Source: Prorocentrum cordatum | Taxonomy: Eukaryota > Sar > Dinophyceae > Prorocentrales > Prorocentraceae | DNA: 64,000 bases | Reading direction: 5' to 3' | NCBI GenBank assembly: GCA_963575745.1 | Contig: CAUYUJ010012780.1 | Coordinates: 540,002 to 604,001, forward strand | Shown: positions 1 through 9,506 of the stretch, piece after piece | How positions within the stretch are numbered: position 1 is the first letter of the stretch | How the letters are laid out: each line of letters opens with the position of its first letter | The notes under the pieces: model-generated | What the model was told of the DNA's origin: nothing | Database searches by the model: none | What the model saw: the letters and a program-made list of their open reading frames with translations, nothing else | Program-made: the position numbers and the translations under genes

Positions 1-3000
1 TGACTGCCTCCATCCAGGCACATTCCCAAACATGACTGTCTGGGCCTGGAGCTCACTAGGGTCATAAACACACCCCTCTCGGATGCCCTGGAAAACAACC
101 CAAGACCAGGCGACTCTACGGAGGGCTGGGTCCTGGGTGTCAGGCCCCCCGCTGGCATCTCCTCCACCGAAAACGAAACCATCCACCACCGCCTCCCTCA
201 CGTCCCCCCCGTAGGTCTGGTAATCCTCACCGTCGGGGGGAGGGGGCGCGGCGGTCCAGCTGCTAGGCGTCAGCCCTCGCAGCCAGAAGCTGGGATTATT
301 CTCGCAATCAACTAACGCTCGTCTCCGAACGAAATCAGAGACCTTAGAGAAATCATTATTCTTCGGGCAGCTCCAAGCCCTGTGCAAATCACACTCCACC
401 AACTCCCCACACCTTTTGCAGGAGCTGTCCTGAGTGAGACCACATTCCTGGAGCCTCGCGCGTGGCCAACTATTGCCCGTGGCCACAGCCCGCAAGATGC
501 CCCTCCATTCAAACTTACCCTTCCTAGCTAGCGTGCGGAGCTGCCTCTTAAAGTCTGCGAGGTCTGGGACCTGCTCTAGCCCAGCCCCGTTCCACGAGTT
601 AGCTGCAGCAGCTTCCCAGAGCTGCCGTTCTTTGCTCTGGGCCAGAGCTTCAAACAGGTCAGCTAGATCAACCTTGCCTTGCCCGAGCTTGGTTTCTGAA
701 ATCGCGAACCGCTCACCCAGGTCGCTCTCCCAAGCCCAAGGACCCCAAGGTTTCCAGCCTACGTCCAGCAGAGTGGCAATCGTGGCAGCGACAGGAGTGC
801 CTATGCCTCGCCATCTCTTTCCTGCTGGCTTGGGCTCAAGCTCGGCAAGGACTTTCCTCCAGACCCTTCGGGTCTTGTCAGCATCAAAACTGCTGTGGGT
901 CAAAATCTGAAACCAGGCCTCGATCGTGTCAAACATCGCGAAAAAGGCTGGGTCACGTCTGCCGTACTCCAGCGCTAGCAGAGTGGTCAGGCACCTCCCT
1001 CCTTTCGCGACACCCCCCGTGAGCCTCCCAAGAGCTCGCCTCCAACCAAGAACGACAGAGGGAGGTGTGCCATGGACCTTATCCGAGTACCTAGTTTTGG
1101 AAAAAGCCGAGGTCAAGGCCATCTTTCGGGCCCATTTCTTGCACCAACGATTGCCCCGAGCCAGCTTGCCAAGACGCTGTAACCTACGTTCGGCCCCGGC
1201 TCTCCTGCTGGCTTGCTTGGGCCTGGATGCACTGACTCGGCCTCGGTCGATGCCTAGATCTGCAGCTGCACGCTTGGCCTGCACGCGCACTCCCTGATCG
1301 CCGAAGAAATCCTTGAGTCTCGCAGCCAAGGGACCCGAGGACGAAATGATGGCCGACTTTGGAGCAATCTGGAGTTTAATCGCGCGCAGGCCGTGGACCA
1401 ATTCCAGGCCCACCTTTGAGAGCTCACAAAAGACTCTCTCACTGTCACCATACATGCATTGCACTACGTCATCTACCCAGGTGTGCAGCGTTGGTAGAGG
1501 TCTGCCCGTGGCTATCTTACTGCAAACGAAATGCAGAGCAGCTCTACCTAGGTCAACTGCACCACTGCTGCCTGGGATCAAGGACATTCCTGGCTGCACC
1601 GCAAGCGAAAAACCTCCAGCCTCTCTCAAAAACCTGGCAGCCATGTGGACCTGGAGCTCCAGGGCCAAATAGCAAGGAGGAAAATCAAGCTCTAAAGCGT
1701 GGTCCAGGACAAGATCCCAGCGGAGGCTGTCATAGAAACCTTTTACGTCCCAGAGCAGACTCGCGCTCTGGTGGTCTGGCAGACTAGAGTGAGCAGCCTG
1801 CTCATCCCTGAACAATCTGAGCAGCGCGGCCTGCAGGGCTGAGTTTCCTGCAAGGGCCGTGTCCCACGGCCCTGCTCGCTCCTTGGTCCAACCAGCTCGG
1901 TCCGAGGTTCGCAATCGCCCCCAGAAGCGGACTATCCAAGCCAGCAGGCCAATCGCTCGGTCGGAATCCTCGTCTTTGACCTGGAGCGTGACTAAAACTA
2001 CTAGCGCCTGCCAAGGCCAGCAGACCCTTTGCTCCACTAGGTTATAGAAATCCGCCAGCTGTTGCAGTCCCAGCGGCGGCAACCACTGGAAATCTTTCTT
2101 GGACAGTCTATCTACACCAGGAGCTTTTTCAGGCAGGGCTGAGATGACCCTACGAAGCCAGTCGGCTCCAAGCGGGGGCCGTGGGTTCTGCTTGGCCCTG
2201 GCCTGGGCCTTCTGCCAAAGAGCTCGGACCCTGGGAAAACTCAAGCTGTCTCCTGCCCACTTGCGAGACCAGATATCGGCCTTCACGGCCATCCTCTGAC
2301 AAGAGTCCAGAGCCGTCTCCCCCCGAGCCCTAACCTCCCCCACAAACACCGACTTATCCCTTATACGGTTATACAGACCTCGACCTCCAGCCTGGTCCTG
2401 CTGCATAACCCACTGGTGGAAATAGGTTAGGGTATTGTTCAAAACAGCTCTCTGCGCTCGCACCGAATTCTGCTTGGCTCTAACTTCGAAATCTCTGATC
2501 GTCTGGTCCGAAGCTTCTCTGAGAACTCGTAAGCCACGGACCCATTCAGCGCGAGTTCTAGCAGGGAGAGGCAGCGTGGCAGAAACAGGCGTTGATGCTG
2601 CCATATCCCTGAGTCTGTCAAAGAGCCTACTTGGCCTGTGCTTGGTTCGGTCGTCCAGGAAACCCACAAGATCCGAGAGCAGAAAACTCACCGTGGCCCA
2701 CCAATGGGCCACCGGATCCCGAGACGACACGAAATGGGCACCCTGGGCCTCGGGTCTTTTCTGCAATTCCTTTAAAACCGCACGGCCCTTAAATCTCTGC
2801 TGATCTTTCGGATGCACATCTAGCATAGCACAGAAAAAACCCTCAAAGCGTGCAACCCAACCTGCGATGGCTGCTCCTACGTGCATGGCCGCGTCCACGT
2901 CCAGGTTGAATGCGAACGAGTCCTTCACGTAGCTGGGCACCTTCGCGGGGTCCACTGGATGCCGCAGAGCTTCCCACAGGTGATTTTGCTGTTCCTGACC

Positions 3001-4311
3001 GATCGTGAGCAAGGGGTGACCATCCGCATCCTGCGACATGGCGACGTCCGAACCTCGGCTCTGCCCAGTATTTGCAGCAGCTTCCCCCTCTAACTCCTCG
3101 TCGGCCTCAGGCTCTCCTGGTTCCTGGGGTTCTTCATTTGGCTCATCTGGTTGCTCGTCACAAGCTTCATCATACTCGATTCCCCAATCCTCATTAGTGA
3201 GGTAGCTGACTGGTGGCGGCATCTTGAATCCAATCACTTTGCGTCGTAGTGGCACTGGTGGTGCTGGAACCTCAGGCTGTGCTGTCTCTGCCTGCTTCAA
3301 CTTCAGCTTCCTCGAGCGCTTGCTGGTGGGGTCCTTCTGCTTCTTGGGCACTGGCGGATAGACAAATCGTTCGGGTAACTGAAGCACCCACCTCCAAGCT
3401 TGATCGAGTTTCAACCTCAGACTGAGATGCAGACCAAAGTGTGCTTTACCTCCTTCGAAACATGCCGTGTCGTCCACCTTGAAGCTATCAACGAACCTTA
3501 CCATTGATTCCGATAACACCATGAAATCTATCAGTCTCTTCTTTCCCAAAGTACAAGTATAATCTGCTCCATCAGCTGTGCGAATGATGCCATCGACAAG
3601 CTTGGGCCAGCCCACCTTGACTAACTCCTGCGGCTCAGCATTGAAATCTCCTATGGCCAGCCAAGGCGTGCGCAGGCACTGTATCAGCTGGCCCATCTGG
3701 ATGAGCTTGTCAATGTTGGTGCCAGTCATACCTATGCCTGCAGTGAGATAAACTCCGATGATCGTGACGGCCTGGCCTCCAATCTTCAGCTGGAACGCTA
3801 CCAGGTCCTTGAAGTCTATCCCCTGCTGCTTGGTGAAATCTGGCTCGTCTAACTTCCTGAGTCCCATCTGCTGGTCCTGCTTGTTGGACAGATGGCGAAA
3901 CGTCTGGAACTGGTACCGCTTCAAGACTCCTGCCGAGATGCCTGCTGCTCGCTTCACTCCGTGAGCTTGGTACGATGGGGCCACCAAGGCTTGGTAACCA
4001 GCTCTGTCCCACTCATGTAGGACCTCATGACACTCTTCTGGCAGGCGATGAAGTTCTGGAAATATGAGAATATCGTGAGCCCTCTCCTTCAGCAGCCCCT
4101 TGGTCGGGTAGCCCCATCCAGAGAGATTGCGCATGTACAAGCTCTTCACATCATGGGCCCCAACATCAGGAACACGTCCCCCCTCCCTGTCCCGCGCTGG
4201 CCTTGTAGCCCCCCACCAAGGCCTCCACCTCGCGCTCGAGGCGGGCCTGCTGTGGGTCCAGGCTGCCGCTTCCTCCAGCTGCAGCGGGCTGGGGAGGCGG
4301 CCTCTGGCCAT
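1..4311 (-). CDS. LINE-1 ORF2: endonuclease and reverse transcriptase (3' end beyond window)
   Basis: I read every codon of this frame from 4311 to 1 and found no stop, so at least 1,437 codons are open; the stop lies left of the window. The protein would nick target DNA and reverse-transcribe the element RNA onto it. From the ATG at 4311 (GAGATGG context) I see: an endonuclease/exonuclease/phosphatase domain with ILIFPELH (E86) and LAIGDFNAEP (D222, N224); an acidic linker; RT motifs PEKAPGVDRLS (about 734), LLWDVKGFYDSL (motif A, D855) and TWVDDVVQ (motif C, 946-948); and a zinc knuckle CKRCGELVECDLHRAWSCP (1298-1316). The frame is actually open back to 5484, overlapping ORF1. I chose 4311 because the next in-frame ATG (4134) falls at the start of the endonuclease. 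ORF2 overlaps the end of ORF1 by 146 nt in the +1 frame. VDD instead of the more common ADD is the only unusual core residue seen. Confidence 0.9.
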   Translation of the reverse strand, partial: MARGRLPSPLQLEEAAAWTHSRPASSARWRPWWGATRPARDREGGRVPDVGAHDVKSLYMRNLSGWGYPTKGLLKERAHDILIFPELHRLPEECHEVLHEWDRAGYQALVAPSYQAHGVKRAAGISAGVLKRYQFQTFRHLSNKQDQQMGLRKLDEPDFTKQQGIDFKDLVAFQLKIGGQAVTIIGVYLTAGIGMTGTNIDKLIQMGQLIQCLRTPWLAIGDFNAEPQELVKVGWPKLVDGIIRTADGADYTCTLGKKRLIDFMVLSESMVRFVDSFKVDDTACFEGGKAHFGLHLSLRLKLDQAWRWVLQLPERFVYPPVPKKQKDPTSKRSRKLKLKQAETAQPEVPAPPVPLRRKVIGFKMPPPVSYLTNEDWGIEYDEACDEQPDEPNEEPQEPGEPEADEELEGEAAANTGQSRGSDVAMSQDADGHPLLTIGQEQQNHLWEALRHPVDPAKVPSYVKDSFAFNLDVDAAMHVGAAIAGWVARFEGFFCAMLDVHPKDQQRFKGRAVLKELQKRPEAQGAHFVSSRDPVAHWWATVSFLLSDLVGFLDDRTKHRPSRLFDRLRDMAASTPVSATLPLPARTRAEWVRGLRVLREASDQTIRDFEVRAKQNSVRAQRAVLNNTLTYFHQWVMQQDQAGGRGLYNRIRDKSVFVGEVRARGETALDSCQRMAVKADIWSRKWAGDSLSFPRVRALWQKAQARAKQNPRPPLGADWLRRVISALPEKAPGVDRLSKKDFQWLPPLGLQQLADFYNLVEQRVCWPWQALVVLVTLQVKDEDSDRAIGLLAWIVRFWGRLRTSDRAGWTKERAGPWDTALAGNSALQAALLRLFRDEQAAHSSLPDHQSASLLWDVKGFYDSLRWDLVLDHALELDFPPCYLALELQVHMAARFLREAGGFSLAVQPGMSLIPGSSGAVDLGRAALHFVCSKIATGRPLPTLHTWVDDVVQCMYGDSERVFCELSKVGLELVHGLRAIKLQIAPKSAIISSSGPLAARLKDFFGDQGVRVQAKRAAADLGIDRGRVSASRPKQASRRAGAERRLQRLGKLARGNRWCKKWARKMALTSAFSKTRYSDKVHGTPPSVVLGWRRALGRLTGGVAKGGRCLTTLLALEYGRRDPAFFAMFDTIEAWFQILTHSSFDADKTRRVWRKVLAELEPKPAGKRWRGIGTPVAATIATLLDVGWKPWGPWAWESDLGERFAISETKLGQGKVDLADLFEALAQSKERQLWEAAAANSWNGAGLEQVPDLADFKRQLRTLARKGKFEWRGILRAVATGNSWPRARLQECGLTQDSSCKRCGELVECDLHRAWSCPKNNDFSKVSDFVRRRALVDCENNPSFWLRGLTPSSWTAAPPPPDGEDYQTYGGDVREAVVDGFVFGGGDASGGPDTQDPALRRVAWSWVVFQGIREGCVYDPSELQAQTVMFGNVPGWRQS

Positions 4312-5326
4312 CTCCTGGGTCAGGGCCTGGGGGAGACGGCGCTGATGCTGGTGCCCCAGCTCCTGAGCCAGCTGCCCCAGCTTCCGCTGGAGCCTCTGGC
4401 GCCTTCCGCTTCTTCCGTGCCCGCTCCACGACGTCAGCGAGACGCGACTTATGCTCGTCGATCTTCGCCTGCAGGGCCCCGTACGACGCCTGGACTGCCT
4501 CGGACAGTGCCTTCTGCAGCTGCTGCTTGGCCTCGTCCAGCACCTTGAGGTCCTCCTCCTGCACCTCGAGACCTGACAGCGACTCGAAGTTGATCTCCAG
4601 GTCCAGTTTGCCGTCCAGGACCTGCTGCACGTCGACGGTGGCCGCCGCCTTCGACGGGAGCTGAGGGAGGAACTGCTTGGCAGCTGCAATCTCCTCTCGC
4701 TCGGCGCGGTGTACCTCCTCAGTGGCCTCTTTGAGATCATTCTCGCTCTTCTCCAAGTCCCGTTTGTGGCGCATCCACGCAGCCTTGACCTTGTCCAACT
4801 GCTTCCTGGCTCTGTTGACACGGGCAGTGGCCTGCTGCAGTCCTTGTCCTGGCTGCAGCGGTGGCTTGGGGGCGGGCGCATCCAGCTCTTGCAAGATCCC
4901 CTGCGCCGCCCCTCGGACCCGTTCAGGCAGAAGCGCGGCCAGTCGGCGAAACTGTGCTGCGGGAGATTCGCTTTGGGCCAGCTGCTGCCCACCGCCACGA
5001 GGCCGCCCAGGATGAGGAGAAACAACATCATCATCAGAAAACTGACACCCACACACACACGTCCAATTCTTCGACTTGAGACGGTCCTGGAAGAGTTTTC
5101 TGCCGCAACTGCTGCACTCCACCATGGGCCGCCCTTTACGGTTCCCCCACCAACCAGACCCGAACGTACCGTTGCTGGGCTGGTAGGACGGCTGCCCTCT
5201 CGGCAAAGGTGGGTAACCGTGCCACAGGTCATCATCATCGTTCCGTCCTTTTCCATTTCCATTGCCCTTGGTCCAAGGGTTGTAGATAAACTTATTGTGC
5301 CACGGCGCATGGCGCTGCACAACCAT
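4166..5326 (-). CDS. LINE-1 ORF1: zinc-finger and coiled-coil protein
   Basis: 386 codons from ATG 5326 to TGA 4166. In LINEs, ORF1 proteins bind the element RNA and assemble the ribonucleoprotein. The visible architecture supports this: a Gly/Asn/Trp-rich N terminus; a cysteine cluster with C71, C74, C90, C92 and C94, including NWTCVCGC, probably a zinc ribbon; then long Lys/Glu/Ala-rich helices (about 162-222 and 253-305) that look like coiled coil; a basic stretch RARKKRKAP near 302-310; and a Pro/Gly/Ala-rich C terminus. The start lies 125 nt downstream of the SL pair, as expected for a trans-spliced mRNA. ORF2 overlaps its 3' end. A similar W-T-C-x-C cluster is present in the decayed gene at 44980-46815. 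The assignment rests on architecture and position, not on a sequence search. Confidence 0.82.
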   Translation of the reverse strand: MVVQRHAPWHNKFIYNPWTKGNGNGKGRNDDDDLWHGYPPLPRGQPSYQPSNGTFGSGWWGNRKGRPMVECSSCGRKLFQDRLKSKNWTCVCGCQFSDDDVVSPHPGRPRGGGQQLAQSESPAAQFRRLAALLPERVRGAAQGILQELDAPAPKPPLQPGQGLQQATARVNRARKQLDKVKAAWMRHKRDLEKSENDLKEATEEVHRAEREEIAAAKQFLPQLPSKAAATVDVQQVLDGKLDLEINFESLSGLEVQEEDLKVLDEAKQQLQKALSEAVQASYGALQAKIDEHKSRLADVVERARKKRKAPEAPAEAGAAGSGAGAPASAPSPPGPDPGDGQRPPPQPAAAGGSGSLDPQQARLEREVEALVGGYKASAGQGGGTCS

Positions 5327-5450
5327 CTGCGTGCCGTAACTGTGTCAAAACTTGGGGCGAGCCCCAATACAATACACAGATATGAGCTGTTGGGGCCGCG
5401 TGCGTCTCTGAGACGCCCCCTTGCCACAATACTCTCGTCCGCTGCAGGAC

Positions 5451-5469
5451 CCTGAGCCACCGCTACGGA
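5451..5469 (-). other. Second, degenerate SL relic in tandem
   Basis: Immediately downstream (sense) of the perfect SL, the minus strand reads TCCGTAGCGGTGGCTCAGG. Aligned to the SL this keeps TCCGTAGC and TGGCTCA-G, with a 3-nt deletion and a few changes in the middle. It looks like an older SL that became 5' UTR when a newer SL was added in front of it. Confidence 0.72.
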
Positions 5470-5491
5470 CTTGAGCCAAAATGGCTACGGA
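5470..5491 (-). other. Perfect dinoflagellate spliced-leader sequence at LINE-1 5' end
   Basis: Read on the minus strand, these 22 nt match the published dinoflagellate SL exactly, with core CCGTAGCCATTTTGGCTC followed by AAG. The SL is normally joined to mRNAs post-transcriptionally, so a genomic copy directly in front of ORF1 means a trans-spliced RNA was reverse transcribed and reinserted. It marks the 5' end of the element. Confidence 0.95.
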
Positions 5492-6502
5492 ACGCTGAGA
5501 CACACCGCAAACCAATCAGGGAGCATTGAGCCCCTCCCCAACGAAAAGGGCTCCTTCTTCAGCGGCCCGACCGCAAAGGCCGAGGAGGCTTTTCTGGCCA
5601 CCACGACCGTCGGCCACGAAAATGTCCCCACCTGGACGACCCCAAACCAGAGCCCGTCCTGAGCCCAAGGTGGACCTTCTTTCAGCATCTTGACCCTGGG
5701 CTGCGCGGCGTCGGCGCAGGAATCGTGCGTCGTGCGTGGTCGGTCGCGTCGTCGGCGTTGGCGTCGTTTTGGTCGCCGTCGACGGCGTCGAGGTTCGAGG
5801 ATCGAGGTGCGACAATGGGAGGTTCGAAGATGTCCACGGTCGGCGCTCGATGTTTGGAACCACATGGTTGATGCCCTGTGGTAGGTGCCGTACGGTTGGT
5901 GCCCTTTGGTTCGAAGACCGAAAGGATCAATGTTTGGTGCTCCGCTTGGGTGGATTTGTTCTTGCCTCCCTGGCCCTTCAACCCGCCCTGAGGGGCCTCC
6001 AGGGGCATTACGGGGCACTCCTTCAATACCTCTGGACTCCGGAGATCGTCGGCGTCGTCGTCGTCGTTGCCGTTGCCGTCGTACGTCGGCGTCGGCGACG
6101 TCGCACGTCGCAAATCATCCGCCGTCGTCGACGGCGTCGACGGCGTCGGCATCGTTGGTCTTCGGGTGCCTTCCGGTGGCTTCCTGGTGGCTCTCTGAGG
6201 TTGTCGTGGTCTGTCGGCTGTGTTTAACATGTGCGGATGTATTCGGGTGGCTTTCAATGCTTGTTTCCCATTGTTGTGCGAAATGTTAGGCTAGCTCCGA
6301 CATGCATCCAACATGTTTCGAACATGTTCTAAAATTTGGTGGTGGCGTCGGTGGATTCTGTAACTATCAAGTGATTCTCCCATATTTACATTCCGTGAAT
6401 GCTCGGTGGTGTCTGAGTATGTAGAGCAAGAGAAGCCGGGAGGAGGGAAGAAGAGAACTCCCTAACCAACAATCACGAAGGCAGGAGGAAACGGAGACAC
6501 AT
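5492..6502. repeat. Intergenic, cryptically simple GTC/CGT-rich DNA
   Basis: About 5700-6180 is dominated by imprecise CGTCGG, GTCGTC and GGCGTC trinucleotide runs on the plus strand. They leave all frames partly open and produce Arg- or Thr-rich shadow translations. I see no convincing gene; codon choice and amino-acid composition are just those of the repeat. Confidence 0.6.
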
Positions 6503-6503
6503 C

Positions 6504-6534
<31 letters not shown>

Positions 6535-6645
6535 AAACACTTGCAAGCGGCATGTGTGTATGAATATGTATATATATGTGTATGATGAAGGAACAGGGAA
6601 GCAGAGAGAGAAAGAGACAGAGAGAGAGAGAGAGAGAAAAATCAA
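6503..6645. repeat. TA and GA microsatellites
   Basis: A TA dinucleotide run near 6504-6530 and a GA run near 6604-6640 sit close together, separated by an A/T- and purine-rich stretch. Confidence 0.85.
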
Positions 6646-7329
6646 AAAGAGGACGAGGTGGAAGATAAAGAGGAGGCATACTAAAAAAAGCAAGGAGGAG
6701 GGGGCGGGAGAGTGGATGACTGACAGAAGTTGACGGAGGATGGGGCAAGAGGGGGAACCCGAGAAGCGGGATGGGCGGGGTGCAACGAGATGGGAGAGGA
6801 GATGGGAGAGATTGGAGACGAAATGGGAGGGAGAAGGGTGAAGAGGGTTAGGAAGGAGAAGGATGGGAAGGACAGTCACTTGCAGAAGGACTATATCGGT
6901 TCGGAAGAAACGCAAACCCCACACTTGTTATCCCACGTCAGTCCGCACATCGCATGGACGAGAACACTGTGGAGTTCGAGGTGGAGCAGGAGGAGAGCGG
7001 GATTACGGGACGTGAAGGGTGGGTGGATGGGGCTGAGCAGGCGGATGACGAAAGAGGGTCAGGGGAAGGGCAGAGGGAGGATGGGATGGAGGAAGACAGA
7101 TGATGAGAAGCAGGAGGGATAGCACCAAACGCATATACGGAGAGGGTTGGGCATTTTGAGGTGAAGAAGAGCATACGTGCACATGGCGGGCGGGAGGGGT
7201 AAATAGTCAGACAGCATGTGGCCGAAAACAGGAAGGTCGCGCGTGGTCGCAGACAGGACGGGAGATGCAATCCGGATGCAAGAAGAGACAGGTGACCCGA
7301 GTCCTGCCAGCAGAAATGCTACAAGACGA
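6646..7329. other. Purine-rich intergenic DNA, no gene seen
   Basis: The plus strand is rich in GGGA/GGAG and AAGAG. Several short open frames exist on both strands, but none has recognisable protein character. Nothing further is visible. Confidence 0.5.
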
Positions 7330-7489
7330 AGCCAGGAAGAGGAGAAATCCAGGTGAGGATGAAATCGAGAATCTCTGAGATCTGGCGGCTCTGGAAGATG
7401 TCTCGGGCGCCGCAGCTTTTTCAGAGCGTTCCGGAACGCTCTGAGAGCGTTCTGGAACCCTCTGGAACGGATTTGTCCTTGTCCTAGCC
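7330..7489. mobile_element. Family D palindromic TIR element, copy 1
   Basis: A 160-bp unit. Its left end AGCCAGGAAGAGGAG and the reverse complement of its right end GGCTAGGACAAGGAC form an imperfect 21-bp terminal inverted repeat. Inside is a perfect 24-bp palindrome at 7421-7444 (half-site TCAGAGCGTTCC), followed by further GAGCGTTC / GGAAC half-sites. No open frame. It is probably a non-autonomous element; target duplications were not resolved. Confidence 0.68.
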
Positions 7490-7738
7490 GCGCCCGAAAG
7501 GTAGCACTGGAAACTCATTCAGTCGAAACAGGGGGGGGGCAGGTGAGCCGGACCACGAGCAGGAGGAGTTGGCCCAGTGGCACACAGCTTCACCCGACGG
7601 CGGACCATAGGGAAGCGGGGGGACGGGCGGCCAGGGGAGCCCTGCCACCAGCGCGGCGACCGAAACGCCTCCCCCTCCCGGCCCATTCACCGCCATCGTC
7701 GTCGTCGTCGTCGCCGGTGCCGTCCTCTCATCAGACGA

Positions 7739-7898
7739 AGTCAAGACGAGGATGACTTCGGGTGAAGATGAAATCGAGAATCTCTGAGAACCGGCGGCTC
7801 CGAAAAATGTCACGGGCGCCGCGGCCTTCTCAGAGCGTTGCAGAACGCTGTGAGAGCGTTCCAGAACGCTCTGGAACGGGTTTATCCTCGTCATGGCC
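7739..7898. mobile_element. Family D palindromic TIR element, copy 2
   Basis: Also 160 bp, 409 bp from copy 1 and in the same orientation. It shares GAAATCGAGAATCTCTGAGA, the GGGCGCCGC block and the AGAGCGTT...AACGCTCTGGAACG palindromic segment, with the end GGTTTATCCTCGTC. The spacer 7490-7738 has no gene. Confidence 0.66.
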
Positions 7899-8041
7899 CC
7901 GTCCGTCCCGCCCCCCTCTCGTTACAAACACACTCACACCGGCAAGTTCTGGGCCATTCAGCCTCTGCAGAGGGCCCTCGCCAGCCCTCCGGGACCCTCC
8001 GAACTCAACCCGGTGAGAGAGTCTGGTCCACGGGAGGGGGC

Positions 8042-8205
8042 CGAGACCTCTCCCGGAGGAGGAGCAGGAGGAGGAGAAAGTTAGGAGGAGGAGGAACAGC
8101 AGGAGGGAGAGAGGAGGGTTAGACCAGTGTGCGACATGAGGAATAGGAGGAGGAGGAGGAGGAGGAGGAGGAGGAGGAGGAGGAGGAGGAGGAGGAGGAG
8201 GAGGA
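8042..8205 (+). repeat. GGA-rich tract
   Basis: Imperfect GGA repeats from about 8042, becoming nearly pure GGA at about 8140-8204. It lies 135 bp before a very long CCT tract of opposite strand sense, so the two could pair as a large inverted repeat. Confidence 0.85.
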
Positions 8206-8339
8206 TGGGTCCACGCCGTGAACGAAATCGGCCCCCAGACATCCAGCGACGAGGTGTGTTGGACAGCCCGCGGGCCCCAGCAGTCTCGACCCCTTCCCTG
8301 GGGCCAGCTTCCGGAGAGGCCGAGTCCAGAGGGAGTAAA

Positions 8340-9163
8340 TCCCTCCTCCTTTTTCCTCTTCTCCTCCTCCCCCCCCCTCCTCCTCCTCCTCTCCTCCTCC
8401 TCCTCCTCCTCCTCTCCTCCTCCTCCTCCTCTCCTCCTCCTCCTCCTCCTCCTCCTCCTCCTCCTCCTCCTCCTCCTCCTCCTCCTCCTCCTCCTCCTCC
8501 TCCTCCTCCTCCTCCTCCTCCTCCTCCTCCTCCTCCTCCTCCTCCTCCTCCTCCCCTCCTCCTCCTCCTCTCCTCCTCCTCCTCCTTCCTCCTCTCCTCC
8601 TCCCTCCCTCCTCCTCCTCCTCCTCCTCCTCCTCCTCCTCCTCCTCCTTCCTCCTCCTCCTCCTCCTCCTCCTCCTCCTCCTCCTCCTCCTCCTCCTCCT
8701 CCTCCTCCTCCTCCTCCTCTCCTCCTCCTCCTCCTCCTCCTCCTCCTCCTCCTCCTCCTCCTCCTCCTCCTCCTCCTCCTCCTCCTCCTCCTCATCCTCC
8801 TCCTCCCCCCCCCCCCCCCCTCCTCCTCCTCCTCTCCTCCTCTCTCCTCCTCCTCCTCCTCCTCCTCCTCCTCCTCCTCCGCCTCCTCCTCCTCCTCCTC
8901 CTCTCCTCCTCCTCCTCCTCCTCCTCCTCCTCTCCTCCTCCTCCTCCCTCCCTCCCTCCTCCTCCTCCTCCTCCTCCTCCTCCTTCCTCCTCCTCTCCTC
9001 CTCCTCCTCCTCCTCCTCCTCCTCCTCCTCCTCCTCTCCTCCTCCTCCTCCTCCTCCTCCTCCTCCTCCTCCTCCTCTCCTCCTCCTCCTCCTCCTCCTC
9101 CTCCTCCTCCTCCTCCTCTCCTCTCCTCCTCCTCCTCCTCCTCCTCCTCCCCCTCCTCCTCCC
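8340..9163 (+). repeat. About 820-bp CCT microsatellite
   Basis: Almost unbroken CCT repeat with occasional phase slips (TCTCC), C runs (notably a 14-16 C run near 8806-8820) and rare substitutions. Every frame in it is open, giving poly-Pro, poly-Ser and poly-Leu on one strand and poly-Gly, poly-Arg and poly-Glu on the other. These are not genes. Confidence 0.95.
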
Positions 9164-9347
9164 CCCCGTCGTCGCGTGCCCAATGCCGCCAGCGGTCGCA
9201 CGCTCGCGCGCCCGCAGCTCATACGGAGACCCAGCACTCCGCATGGACTTGCTCCGTACAGGCGTACCCCCCGCTGATAATTCATCATGCTGGATGGGGC
9301 CCGGAGGCGGCCCCAAGGGGCCGAGATTTAGGAAAAGAACGCTGGAA

Positions 9348-9506
9348 CTAGGTCGGGCATGTTCCCCTACAGGCGGATTTGGAGCGAAAATCCAACATTG
9401 TCAAAACGTACCCCAAAATGGCCACAAAATGCTCAACAACTCGTCCCCAGACTAGTTCTGGACTATCCTTGCATACTGCTCCTGTATATGGACAGGCCCG
9501 ACTTAA
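9348..9506. mobile_element. Family A MITE, copy 1 (159 bp)
   Basis: Left end CTAGGTCGGGC and right end GCCCGACTTAA form the outer part of an imperfect TIR of about 26 bp. Flanks are CGCTGGAA (9340-9347) and CGCTGGGG (9507-9514), an 8-bp target duplication with 6 of 8 matches. The interior is A/C-rich and non-coding. Two other copies at 23017 and 42935 have the same structure. Confidence 0.85.

Larger units (their letters stand above)
1..5491 (-). mobile_element. LINE-1: SL-tagged non-LTR retrotransposon, 3' end outside window
   Basis: The element runs leftward from a perfect dinoflagellate spliced leader at 5491-5470, through a degenerate second SL, a short 5' UTR, ORF1 (5326-4166) and ORF2 (4311 to beyond position 1). 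The order SL, ORF1 with zinc finger and coiled coil, ORF2 with endonuclease, RT and zinc knuckle is that of an autonomous non-LTR retrotransposon. Both ORFs are uninterrupted as far as visible, so this copy may be young. The 3' end and any target-site duplication lie left of the window. The sense-strand 5' flank is not a CCT tract, unlike LINE-A, so the family probably has another target preference. Confidence 0.88.

Noticed and set aside
4709-5455. 248-codon plus-strand frame over LINE-1 ORF1
   Set aside because: Antisense shadow of ORF1. The minus-strand reading has zinc-finger cysteines, coiled coil and a downstream ORF2, and the plus reading has no motif.
8127-9455. Very long open frames (up to 442 codons) in both strands across 7830-9455
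   Set aside because: They are translations of GGA/CCT repeats: poly-Pro, poly-Ser, poly-Leu, poly-Gly, poly-Arg and poly-Glu. There is no non-repeat protein content.
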